64,000 bases of DNA, taken from positions 45,024-109,023 of the forward strand of contig NZ_FQXU01000007.1 in assembly GCF_900130055.1 (NCBI RefSeq), read 5' to 3'. Below, in pieces: positions 1 through 7,058 of this stretch (positions are counted from its first letter, which is position 1; each line of letters opens with the position of its first letter). The DNA comes from Clostridium intestinale DSM 6191. GTDB taxonomy: Bacteria > Bacillota > Clostridia > Clostridiales > Clostridiaceae. The notes below the pieces were generated by a model. It did no database searches. It worked only from the letters and a program-made list of their open reading frames with translations, and had not been told where the DNA came from. A program made the position numbers and the translations under genes.

Positions 1-84
1 TTTTCTACTTTATGGTTTTTCTACTTTATGGTTTTTCTACTTTATGGTTTTTCTACTTTATGGTTTTTCTACTTTATGGTTTTT
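1..84. repeat. 16-bp tandem repeat array, cut by the window edge
   Basis: The unit TTTTTCTACTTTATGG repeats head to tail: 15 bases of one copy at 1-15, four full copies from 16 to 79, and the first bases of another at 80-84. The copies seen are identical, which suggests recent expansion. A 16-bp period shifts the reading frame at each copy, so it is unlikely to be coding. The array probably continues outside the window. It lacks spacers and so is not CRISPR. Confidence 0.9.
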
Positions 85-87
85 CTC

Positions 88-132
88 TATAAAAATACGG
101 CGTCTCAAGTATGAGCCGCCAGTATTTTTATA
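88..132. terminator. Bidirectional terminator-like hairpin
   Basis: Two arms of about 20 bases (88-107 and 112-132) pair imperfectly around a 4-base loop. The core pairs CTCA with TGAG and GGCG with CGCC. An A-run flanks the left side and a T-run the right, the form of a two-way Rho-independent terminator. It directly follows the tandem array and overlaps the ATG at 111, which argues against translation from that ATG. Confidence 0.6.
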
Positions 133-305
133 GTGTTTGGAGATTCTTCCTAGTATTTCTACTAATAGAGTTCGATATTTCTCGATGGCAATTTAAGCAA
201 GACAATCTTGAACCAAGTGAGGATATTATTAAATATAATCGTACTGCTGGAATTATAGCCCTAATTATAATTACAGTAATGTTTGCTTTTATGATTTTTA
301 GATAG
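111..305 (+). CDS. Short membrane protein ORF, possible truncated DUF6199-like protein
   Basis: A 64-codon frame. Its C-terminal half (polar stretch WQFKQDNLEPSE, then a hydrophobic helix) resembles from memory the end of small DUF6199-type membrane proteins. The N-terminal half does not look like that family, the ATG lies inside a hairpin, and there is no ribosome site upstream. It may be a remnant or a frameshifted copy rather than a live gene. The family assignment is weak. Confidence 0.25.
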   Translation: MSRQYFYSVWRFFLVFLLIEFDISRWQFKQDNLEPSEDIIKYNRTAGIIALIIITVMFAFMIFR

Positions 306-343
306 TTTCAATAATTTTAATTAGCTTCATACCTTGTACTACT

Positions 344-583
344 TTAAAATAAATAAACATTAACTAGCAATAATATTAGCGCTAAAATACCTAGTTGAAA
401 CCACTTCTTATCTGCAATCACTCTAATTGCTAAAGAAAACATAAGCCAATAAAAAAGTAACTTAGACGTGAATTTAGAATCATAGTCTCTAAAATAAATA
501 AGAGTACTTGCTGCACACAAAAAATATATGGCGGAAAACATTTTTGATTTTACTATTTTTCTCATTTTCTCTATAATAATCAC
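344..583 (-). CDS. Small hypothetical membrane protein
   Basis: A 79-codon frame beginning with GTG. The protein is a short basic N-terminus (MRKIVKSK region) followed by about three hydrophobic stretches, so it is probably an integral membrane protein. The GTG is part of an AGGTG that could itself be the ribosome site, with the ATG seven codons in (position 565) as the true start. No family is recognised. The upstream 130 bases are AT-rich and show no other gene. Confidence 0.45.
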   Translation of the reverse strand: MIIIEKMRKIVKSKMFSAIYFLCAASTLIYFRDYDSKFTSKLLFYWLMFSLAIRVIADKKWFQLGILALILLLVNVYLF

Positions 584-711
584 CTGCTTTTACTATATTA
601 CTAAAAAGGTCTATTAAACTATTTTTACCATATGTCAATTATACTCCTTTTTTACCTTTTTATCATATTATAATTGAATAGGACATAATGATTTTAATGA
701 AACCAAAGCTT

Positions 712-1476
712 CTACAGGGCAGAGTAACGCCTCATTGCAAAGATGTAACCAACAACTATTATTGCTACACACCAAGTAAGGGCAATCCATATATCATTTC
801 CTACTGGTTGGTTTGCTAACAAATCACGAATAGCTTCTACTATAGGTGTTACAGGCTGATTTTCTGCAAAGGCACGCACTACTTTCGGCATAGTCTCTGT
901 TGGTACAAATGCAGAACTTATAAATGGTAAAAATATAATTGGGTAAGAGAATGCTCCTGCGCCATCTGGGGTTTTAGCAGCAAGTCCTGCAATTACAGCT
1001 ATCCAAGTTAAAGCAAGTGTAAAGATCCCAAGTATTCCAAATACAGATAACCATTCTAAGATTCCTGCTGAGGAACGGAACCCTATTAATAATGCAACAA
1101 GTATAATTACTACTACAGATATTCCATTAGAAATTAATGAGGTCAATACATGTCCCCATAGTACTGTAGAACGAGAGATAGGCATAGAGTGAAAGCGTTC
1201 AAAAATGCCACGTTGTTTATCCATAAATAAGCGATAGGCTACATATGCAATTCCGCTTCCAATAGTCATTAACATTATACCTGGTAATAAGTAATTAACA
1301 TATTTTTCTGTACCTTTTTGGATGGCACCACCAAATACATAAACGAATAATAGCATCATGGCGATTGGTGTAATACAAACTGTAATAATTGTGTCCATAC
1401 TTCTAAAAATGTGACGCATAGAACGTCCAAACATAACACCCATATCTTTTAAAAAATATTTATTTGAAGATTCCAT
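712..1476 (-). CDS. ABC-2 type permease, DrrB/daunorubicin-resistance-like
   Basis: Membrane subunit of an ABC exporter. The 254-aa protein has about six hydrophobic segments. A cytosolic N-terminus is followed by TM1 near residue 30, a loop with RGIFERFHSMPISR (the conserved coupling region of DrrB/ABC-2 permeases) and a late E-x-PVTP segment typical of this family. It starts with the last base next to the stop of the ATPase gene just upstream, so the two are surely one transcript and one complex. PadR and DUF1048 genes further upstream imply inducible efflux of a drug or peptide. The substrate cannot be told. Confidence 0.88.
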   Translation of the reverse strand: MESSNKYFLKDMGVMFGRSMRHIFRSMDTIITVCITPIAMMLLFVYVFGGAIQKGTEKYVNYLLPGIMLMTIGSGIAYVAYRLFMDKQRGIFERFHSMPISRSTVLWGHVLTSLISNGISVVVIILVALLIGFRSSAGILEWLSVFGILGIFTLALTWIAVIAGLAAKTPDGAGAFSYPIIFLPFISSAFVPTETMPKVVRAFAENQPVTPIVEAIRDLLANQPVGNDIWIALTWCVAIIVVGYIFAMRRYSAL

Positions 1477-2238
1477 TTATTTCCCCTCCTTTTTGCCAAT
1501 TATTGTTAGGAATATTTCTTCTAATGTAGGCTGTTTTTCAACATATTCTACTTTTGCAGGTGGAAATAATTTTTTCAATCCTTCTAGTGTATCTAGAGCT
1601 ATGATTTTTCCCCAATGAAGAATAGCTATTTTGTCTGCAAGTTGTTCTGCTTCTTCTAAATATTGAGTGGTTAAGAATACTGTAGTTCCTGCAGCTGATA
1701 ACTCTTTTATAATCTTCCAAACTTCTAAGCGTGCTTCTGGATCAAGGCCTGTGGTTGGCTCATCTAGGAAAATAATCTTTGGATTTCCAACTAAACTCAT
1801 TGAGATATCAATTCTTCTTTTCATCCCTCCAGAGTAAGTACCCACTCTTCTGTCTGCTGCCTCTTTCATACCAAATCGATTAATTAGCTCATCTGCTACT
1901 TGATTTGGATTTTTAAGATGTCTAAGCTTTGCTATCATTTGAAGATTTTCACGTCCAGTCAAAATTTCATCAATAGCAGCAAATTGACCAGTAAGACTGA
2001 TAGATGCTCTAATCTCTGCTGGATTTTTTTCAATATCAAAACCATTTATTACAATACTTCCTTCATCAGCTTTAAGTAAAGTAGCCATGATTCTAATCAT
2101 TGTTGTTTTTCCAGCTCCATTGGAACCTAACAATGCAAATATACCTCCCGTTTCTACTTCAAAATCTACTCCTTTAAGCACTTCTACATCTTTGTAAGAT
2201 TTCTTTAACCCTTTAATTTGTATGATATTTTTCTTCAT
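1477..2238 (-). CDS. ABC transporter ATP-binding protein, DrrA-like
   Basis: Energy-coupling subunit of the exporter whose permease follows directly. It has Walker A (GSNGAGKTT), Q-loop (LTGQFAAIDE), signature (YSGGMKRR), Walker B (IIFLDEPTTGLDPEAR) and the H-loop region where Gln replaces His (LTTQYLEEAE, as is usual in DrrA). I choose the ATG at 2238 because AAAGGAGG lies just before it. A longer frame to 2301 would begin inside the upstream terminator. The protein is about 253 aa and its short C-terminal tail is as in DrrA proteins. The upstream terminator may limit read-through from the PadR promoter. Confidence 0.92.
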   Translation of the reverse strand: MKKNIIQIKGLKKSYKDVEVLKGVDFEVETGGIFALLGSNGAGKTTMIRIMATLLKADEGSIVINGFDIEKNPAEIRASISLTGQFAAIDEILTGRENLQMIAKLRHLKNPNQVADELINRFGMKEAADRRVGTYSGGMKRRIDISMSLVGNPKIIFLDEPTTGLDPEARLEVWKIIKELSAAGTTVFLTTQYLEEAEQLADKIAILHWGKIIALDTLEGLKKLFPPAKVEYVEKQPTLEEIFLTIIGKKEGK

Positions 2239-2268
2239 TTTCTTTTTCCTCCTTTTAGTCTGTGTAAT

Positions 2269-2312
2269 AAAAAAAGAACCAACAACGGTGATTTCACTCA
2301 CGGTTATCGGCT
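2269..2312 (-). terminator. Rho-independent terminator or attenuator before the ABC genes
   Basis: On the minus strand a 15-base imperfect stem (2277-2291 with 2298-2312) is followed by seven T's. It begins right at the stop of the KTR mini-gene and ends about 30 bases before the ABC ATPase start. It could end the KTR message or reduce expression of the exporter. Confidence 0.7.
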
Positions 2313-2492
2313 CTACGTCTTAGCGTCTGGCTCTTTGATAACTGATATATTCAATAGTTTTGCATTGATTATCGTTTCCTGCTTACATTTGGGACAAAAT
2401 AGGGGGAAGTTTTCAAGTATCGTATCAACACCTATCTTGACCCGTGTTTTACTGCTACATACCGGACATAGTATCCATTCATATTTGTTCAA
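2313..2492 (-). CDS. Cysteine-rich KTR-type mini-protein (TTG start)
   Basis: A 59-codon gene starting with TTG at 2492, preceded by AAAGGATG about ten bases upstream. The protein has two CxxC knuckles, CPVC and CPKC, a KTR motif right after the first, and ends in NISVIKEPDAKT. This closely matches the 'cysteine-rich KTR' family often found on conjugative elements and next to PadR/ABC cassettes (family knowledge). It is probably a small zinc-binding protein of unknown role. It lies between the DUF1048 gene (16 bases from its stop) and a terminator, so it is likely co-transcribed with padR. The non-ATG start makes it easy to miss. Confidence 0.8.
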   Translation of the reverse strand: MNKYEWILCPVCSSKTRVKIGVDTILENFPLFCPKCKQETIINAKLLNISVIKEPDAKT

Positions 2493-2507
2493 TCTAATAT
2501 CATCCTT

Positions 2508-2858
2508 TTATTTTGTTTTATCAGTAGCCTTTTTTATGGCCTTGTTAACTTGTTGGTTGGTAGATTCTTGATATATGTCAAAGTATGTTTTTGAATCTTT
2601 AATTAGCTCATCGCAAAAGGCAGCTACATCACTTCCAGTCACTTCTAATACACCTTTTCCTAGAGTTGCTCCCTCTTCAAAAAGATCTACAATTCCAGAG
2701 AGTAAACTTATCCCATCTGTTAGTTCAACTGGCCCTACTTTAAATAGATATTTTTCAATTTCTTTATAAACAATCTGATAATCTTTGGGTAGCCCTTTGA
2801 CACAAGCTACATGTGCACGCCATTCTTTTTTGCCTTCTATAATATCTTGTATTCTCAT
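2508..2858 (-). CDS. DUF1048 family protein
   Basis: A 116-aa soluble helical protein with the DUF1048 pattern: an N-terminal IIEGKKEWRA, then PKDYQIVYKEIEKYL, a middle helix LSGIVDLFEEGAT and the late GSDVAAFCDELI. DUF1048 proteins typically sit behind a PadR regulator and before ABC exporters and have no proven activity. Ten bases separate it from the DUF1048 paralogue upstream. An ATG with GGAGG-like site (AGGAGGGTAAA) supports this start. Confidence 0.88.
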   Translation of the reverse strand: MRIQDIIEGKKEWRAHVACVKGLPKDYQIVYKEIEKYLFKVGPVELTDGISLLSGIVDLFEEGATLGKGVLEVTGSDVAAFCDELIKDSKTYFDIYQESTNQQVNKAIKKATDKTK

Positions 2859-2867
2859 TTTACCCTC

Positions 2868-3215
2868 CTATTTACCTAACTTTTTGGCTATATTATTATT
2901 GAGTTGCTTGCGCCATTTATCACGAAAGGACTTTGCCCCTTCTTCTCCAACTAACGCTGAACAGAAACCTTTAATATCGTCACCCAAAACTTCCTCTACA
3001 CTCTGGCCCTCTGCTGCAGCTTCTTCAAGCATACCAATCACCCCATCAAGAATTGGCATTAGATTTCTTCCTGTAAAATCTGAATACTCCCAAAGATTTT
3101 CATTAATTTTTTCCCAAACCTCTTGATAATCATTTGGCATCTTTTTTACTTTTGCTTCAAAAGTTTTCAATTCTTTAGTCATATCATTTCCTGTGATTTT
3201 ATCCCAAAGATTCAT
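2868..3215 (-). CDS. DUF1048 family protein
   Basis: A 115-aa soluble protein, paralogue of the next gene. Shared landmarks are PNDYQEVWEKINENLWEY, a glycine-rich turn before IGMLEEAAAEG and the GDDIKGFCSALV segment. The start at 3215 overlaps the PadR stop by one base, so it is translated together with the regulator. The function of DUF1048 is unknown. The constant link with PadR and exporters suggests a role in the same stress or drug response. Confidence 0.88.
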   Translation of the reverse strand: MNLWDKITGNDMTKELKTFEAKVKKMPNDYQEVWEKINENLWEYSDFTGRNLMPILDGVIGMLEEAAAEGQSVEEVLGDDIKGFCSALVGEEGAKSFRDKWRKQLNNNIAKKLGK

Positions 3216-3538
3216 TACCTTCTCTCCTTTAACTCATTAATTCTTGATGATACGAACTCCCATTTTTCCCAGAACTTCTTTAACTCCTCACGTCCTGCAT
3301 CATTTAGGGTGAAAAACTTTCTAGGTGGTCCCATATCTGATGTTTTTTTTGTGATTTCCACTAATTTATTTTTCTCAAGTCTCACTAATATTGTATAAAC
3401 TGTGCCGTCTACAACATCTGAAAATCCAAGAGCATTGAGACTTCTAGTAATCTCATACCCATATGTCTCCTCATGACTGATGATTTCAAGAACACAGCCT
3501 TCCAATACACCTTTTAACATTTCCGTAATGTTATCCAG
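3215..3538 (-). CDS. PadR family transcriptional regulator (probable CTG start)
   Basis: A winged-helix repressor: MLKGVLEGCVLEIISHEETYGYEITRSL is split over the HTH entry, and LNALGFSDVVDGTVYTILVRLEKN is the recognition part of the PadR fold. An open frame runs up to a GTG at 3568, but that codon lies in an operator. AGAGGTG is spaced six bases from a CTG at 3538, which matches where relatives begin (M-D/E-N-I-T-E-M-L-K-G). I therefore choose CTG; GTG within the ribosome site is the alternative. It likely represses its own operon (DUF1048, KTR, DrrAB). Confidence 0.85.
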   Translation of the reverse strand: MDNITEMLKGVLEGCVLEIISHEETYGYEITRSLNALGFSDVVDGTVYTILVRLEKNKLVEITKKTSDMGPPRKFFTLNDAGREELKKFWEKWEFVSSRINELKERR

Positions 3539-3552
3539 ATAAATCACCTCTT

Positions 3553-3626
3553 CACTATATAGTATCACTTGTATTAAGTATTACTTACTACCACTATATA
3601 GTATCACTCAGTAGTAATGATGTCAA
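3553..3626 (-). promoter_or_regulatory. padR promoter with two identical operators
   Basis: A textbook sigma-A promoter on the minus strand: TTGACA at 3621-3626, 17-base spacer, TACTAT at 3598-3603. The 17-base word CACTATATAGTATCACT occurs twice on the plus strand, at 3592-3608 (covering the -10) and at 3553-3569 (just upstream of the start codon). Each copy contains the perfect palindrome ACTATATAGT. Two exact copies over the promoter strongly suggest PadR autorepression. Confidence 0.8.
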
Positions 3627-3674
3627 TATAGTATAATTATTTTTCTCAAAGAGATTCAAAATAATTAGATAATT

Positions 3675-3703
3675 TTAATGGAACCCCAAAGGAGTTCCAT
3701 TAA
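3675..3703 (-). terminator. Terminator of the hydrolase operon
   Basis: Perfect 10-bp arms TTAATGGAAC / GTTCCATTAA around a short loop, with AAAATTAT following on the minus strand. It overlaps the stop codon of the hydrolase gene. Confidence 0.65.
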
Positions 3704-4455
3704 TTTGTAGTATTCTCAAAAAAACATTTTATTAAGTCAATGTACCTATCTGCATGAATTAAACTAATTTCCCCATGACCACTTTTCTCAATAACTTTTA
3801 AAGAACTACCTTTTATAGTGTCATGAAGTAGTTTAGCAGACTTTTTCATAATAGATAATTCTTTTTCTCCAACCAGTATTAATGTTTTTGCTTTTGTATT
3901 GCATAATGTCGGAGATATTGAATAGTCACCATTACTTTTCGTAATATTGATTAGAGATTCTTTTGTCATTCGTGAGCTGTCTATATAATAGGATTCAAAT
4001 AATTCTTCTGGTACATTTAATGTCTTAGCCTGTAATTTTGCATACCATCTTTTTTTAATTAGCCCATAACACAGATTATATATTGGTACAGTTAGTCTTG
4101 TTGTCATTTTCATAGGATAAACTAAGGCACTTTCTATAACTGCATGCTCTGTAATATCAGCTTCTTGCCATAGTATTTCTACAACAATTTGAGCACCAAT
4201 GGAAAGACCACAGATTGCAAAAACTTTTCCATTACAGTTATCTTTTATATAGTTAATAACTCTTTCTGCTGATTTTTTTATGCTTATAAAAGTATTATTC
4301 CAATCATCACCATGTCCATCAATAATAGGTGTAACAATAAAATACTCATTTTTTAGTGCTTCAATTTGTGGGTTCAATGACCACCAGGACAATCCACCAC
4401 CATGAAGAAAAATGATAACTGGCTTATCTTTATTTCCAAACTCCTTAAATATCAT
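3700..4455 (-). CDS. Alpha/beta-fold hydrolase
   Basis: A serine hydrolase of about 251 aa. HGGGLSWWS gives the oxyanion-hole region, GLSIG the nucleophile elbow, LVGEKE the acid strand and SGHGEI the catalytic His. There is no signal peptide, so it is cytoplasmic. I choose the ATG at 4455 because GGAGGG lies six bases upstream; the open frame continues to 4527 without a ribosome site. It is the last gene before a terminator and lies 81 bases downstream of the M23 peptidase gene. The substrate is unknown (esterase, lipase or haloperoxidase-like). Confidence 0.85.
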   Translation of the reverse strand: MIFKEFGNKDKPVIIFLHGGGLSWWSLNPQIEALKNEYFIVTPIIDGHGDDWNNTFISIKKSAERVINYIKDNCNGKVFAICGLSIGAQIVVEILWQEADITEHAVIESALVYPMKMTTRLTVPIYNLCYGLIKKRWYAKLQAKTLNVPEELFESYYIDSSRMTKESLINITKSNGDYSISPTLCNTKAKTLILVGEKELSIMKKSAKLLHDTIKGSSLKVIEKSGHGEISLIHADRYIDLIKCFFENTTN

Positions 4456-4536
4456 ATTTACCCTCCATATATTAAAATTTATATGAGTAATACTAATTAA
4501 AATATCAATATAGACTAATTGTAACATTAGTGATAT

Positions 4537-5229
4537 TTAAGAGTTAAACCTTATCCTATCTTTATCTGTTGGAATAGAATTAACTGTATTTTTCCATATT
4601 CCCTCTTTAAACACTTCGTATTTTTCAAACACAAAAGGCAAGCCATTTGCAGCAGATATGTCACTGCTATCCATAAGTTGAAAGTGAAGATGAGGTGCAA
4701 AAGAATTACCTGAATGACCAACTCTACCAATAACTTCACCTTTTTTGACTCTCTCGCCAGCTGAAACCCTAATTGATCCAGTCTGAAGATGTACTAGTGC
4801 AGCATATACCTTACTTTTAACTTCTATAATTATATAGTTTCCAGCAACTGATTGTATGTCATTTTTTATAGGGTCGAAGTAGTGAGCATTTTTATAGGCT
4901 CTTAAAATATCAAAAAATAAATTGGTTCTCCCTCTTTCTTTATAACCATCCTCTATTTTAATAACTACTCCGTCACAAGGAGCATATACTTCTTGACCCC
5001 AACAATAGTATTCATTTAATGGAACACCTAAAAGAAGGTATTTCAAAAAGCTTGCTCTATAAGCAGGCAGCCCTTTTCTTTCCCAATCTACTTGTATAAA
5101 GTCACAAGCATATCTTGCTCCTAATTTATCTGTTCCATGGCTTGGAATTTTTGTCCCAGGAGTATTAGGCGAGAGCCATTCTCCCCTTAAAGGGAATTCT
5201 ACTGCTATAGGTTCTTGCCCATCAATCAT
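4537..5229 (-). CDS. M23 family metallopeptidase without signal peptide
   Basis: LytM-type zinc peptidase domain. Residue signs are the His/Asp pair in SHGTDKLGARYACDF, VYAPCDGVV at the fold start, and GHSGNSFAPHLHF with the HxH metal motif. M23 enzymes usually cut peptidoglycan cross-bridges outside the cell, yet this 230-aa protein has no signal peptide or membrane segment. The start at 5229 is set by GGAGGTG seven bases upstream, and the frame further up is not protein-like. It may act in the cytoplasm, be released by lysis, or work on another substrate. It follows the DUF3784 gene by 10 bases. Confidence 0.85.
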   Translation of the reverse strand: MIDGQEPIAVEFPLRGEWLSPNTPGTKIPSHGTDKLGARYACDFIQVDWERKGLPAYRASFLKYLLLGVPLNEYYCWGQEVYAPCDGVVIKIEDGYKERGRTNLFFDILRAYKNAHYFDPIKNDIQSVAGNYIIIEVKSKVYAALVHLQTGSIRVSAGERVKKGEVIGRVGHSGNSFAPHLHFQLMDSSDISAANGLPFVFEKYEVFKEGIWKNTVNSIPTDKDRIRFNS

Positions 5230-5239
5230 CTTGCACCTC

Positions 5240-5980
5240 CTATTTATTAATTTCAGTTCTCTCAACAATATCCTCATAGAGCTTCTCAGTATCACTTTTA
5301 TTTTCAGTATTTATTACTAAAGTACCAGAATCTGTTTCCATTACTATATAAGTTTTACATTTAGTGTAGGAATAAAGAATATAATCCCCAAACTGATAGT
5401 TCCTAAAATGTCCTTCGTTTAGTTTAATGCTTCCCATCCCGTTTGTTCTTCGCCCTATATCAATATTATCCATTATCTTTATAGATTTAATTTCTTTATA
5501 ATTAACAGACTTATCTGGCCAATCTGAGGCTTCAATCTGAATATTTTCCTCATTTAAATGGAATTTTATATCTCCAGTAGTTAAAAGAAATCCTATAGAG
5601 GCAAATAAGATAACAAGAAAAATAAGTGTATACTTTATAGTCTTACCTGTATTTATATCTTTAACTTCCTCAATAGGTCTTGGAATTTTTTCTTTACAAA
5701 TGGTGTTAGAGAGTATCATTATAACTACAGTTACTGCAATAATGGCAATTGGCATAAGCCAATATAAAATCCTTGGAGTATTTTCTTTAAAAATTGCAGG
5801 AATAGCTAATATAATAGTAATAACACCCATACCAGATCCCATAACATATCCTAATTTCTTTTCATTATATTTTGCTCTCTCTTCTTTACTTGCTGTATTA
5901 TAACCAGCTATTAAAAATCCTCCTTTACCAGAAAAAAGAACTATTGTAAGAAGAGAAAATAAAGCTACCACAATCCACAT
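5240..5980 (-). CDS. DUF3784 membrane protein with C-terminal PH-like domain
   Basis: About 246 aa. The first hydrophobic helix runs straight into GKGGFLIAGYNTASKEERAKY, the hallmark of DUF3784. Two further TM helices (YVMGSGMGVITIILAI, LYWLMPIAIIAVTVVIMIL) and a fourth near residue 125 follow. The C-terminal 100 residues look like a bacterial PH-type beta domain facing the cytosol or outside. AGGAG nine bases before the ATG at 5980 sets the start, three codons inside the open frame. Its role is unknown. It probably leads the operon with the M23 peptidase and hydrolase. Confidence 0.75.
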   Translation of the reverse strand: MWIVVALFSLLTIVLFSGKGGFLIAGYNTASKEERAKYNEKKLGYVMGSGMGVITIILAIPAIFKENTPRILYWLMPIAIIAVTVVIMILSNTICKEKIPRPIEEVKDINTGKTIKYTLIFLVILFASIGFLLTTGDIKFHLNEENIQIEASDWPDKSVNYKEIKSIKIMDNIDIGRRTNGMGSIKLNEGHFRNYQFGDYILYSYTKCKTYIVMETDSGTLVINTENKSDTEKLYEDIVERTEINK

Positions 5981-6082
5981 TTTATTCATCTCCTATATTG
6001 TATTAATATAATAGTAGTCTTTAACCATATTATACCACTATGATATTTAATATTTAAGCTGATTAAAAAAACAAATAAATTA

Positions 6083-6115
6083 AAAGGGATGAATCTTTAT
6101 CTAATTCATCCCTTT
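6083..6115 (-). terminator. Terminator of the GGDEF gene
   Basis: Perfect 12-bp arms AAAGGGATGAAT / ATTCATCCCTTT with a 9-base loop, flanked by T-rich sequence on both strands. It ends the cyclase transcript that stops at 6139. Confidence 0.85.
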
Positions 6116-6138
6116 CTTAAAATTTAAATTTATTAACC

Positions 6139-7038
6139 TTAATAAACAATTTTATCTCTTCCACTATTTTTGGCTTCGTATAACTTATTATCAGCACATT
6201 TTAAGATTTCCTCTACTGTAGTGTTTTCATTCTTAACTGTACATATCCCTATGGATGCAGTAATTTTTATGATTTCATTATCACTAAGTTTAATTTTTGT
6301 TTTGTTTATTTTCCCTCTCATTCTCTGAGCTATTTTTATAGCCGCATAATTTTCCACCCCTGGAAAACATACTAGGAATTCTTCTCCACCGTATCTTGCT
6401 ATCCAATCTGTATCATTCCTTAAGCATCCTTTTAATATTTTTGAGATTTTCTTAAGTACAATATCTCCATTAATATGACCAAAGTTATCATTTATATTTT
6501 TAAAATAATCTAAGTCAATCATCATCATAGATATAGGTTTTCCACTACTAATACAATAATTTAAATCATTAGGAAGTCTTTCATCTATAAATCTTCTGTT
6601 ATGTAATCCTGTTAGTTTATCTTCTATAGCTATTTTTTTCATATCTTCAAGTATATTATTAACTGTACAATCCTCTTCTTTAACACTACTTGAATAAAAA
6701 AGGCTATTAGTTACATCCTTAATCAGTTCAACTACAACCTTTTTCCCATTCATATTAGTAGGAATTGCAGAAATTATGTAAGTTTTATCTTCAATATTTT
6801 CTATCTTCATACAAGTGCTATTGCTAATCAATGCTCTCATAGAAATACAATTATCACATACCGTTTTTTTATTTCGTTCACTAAAACAAGATTCTCCTTT
6901 TTCTATAAAAATCCCTTCATTATATTGAAGAACTTTTTTCTTAATAGGGTCAACTATTCTTAAAGTATCATATAAGTTTTCTACAATATTAGGATTATCT
7001 TTTATAAAATCCATATTACGCTTATCTATTTGGAGCAT
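6139..7038 (-). CDS. GGDEF diguanylate cyclase with Cys-rich PAS-like sensor
   Basis: Makes cyclic di-GMP. Residues 130-299 form the GGDEF domain with DLDYFK (165-170, metal and base contact) and GGEEF (217-221). The inhibitory RxxD site is not in register (NDTD), so product inhibition is probably lost. The N-terminal 120 residues resemble a PAS fold with four cysteines, C51, C61, C64 and C76, arranged C-x9-C-x2-C-x11-C, which suggests a metal or redox sensor. There is no membrane segment. GGAGGACTCT sets the ATG at 7038. It follows the PAS-GGDEF-EAL gene by 20 bases and is likely co-transcribed. Confidence 0.9.
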   Translation of the reverse strand: MLQIDKRNMDFIKDNPNIVENLYDTLRIVDPIKKKVLQYNEGIFIEKGESCFSERNKKTVCDNCISMRALISNSTCMKIENIEDKTYIISAIPTNMNGKKVVVELIKDVTNSLFYSSSVKEEDCTVNNILEDMKKIAIEDKLTGLHNRRFIDERLPNDLNYCISSGKPISMMMIDLDYFKNINDNFGHINGDIVLKKISKILKGCLRNDTDWIARYGGEEFLVCFPGVENYAAIKIAQRMRGKINKTKIKLSDNEIIKITASIGICTVKNENTTVEEILKCADNKLYEAKNSGRDKIVY

Positions 7039-7058
7039 AGAGTCCTCCTCCGAATATT

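Noticed and set aside
1-84. Tandem repeat as a CRISPR array
   Set aside because: Copies are directly adjacent with no unique spacers and the unit is only 16 bases.
2218-2571. Plus-strand frame of 117 codons antisense to the KTR gene
   Set aside because: No ribosome site, and the minus strand carries a recognisable KTR protein and terminator.
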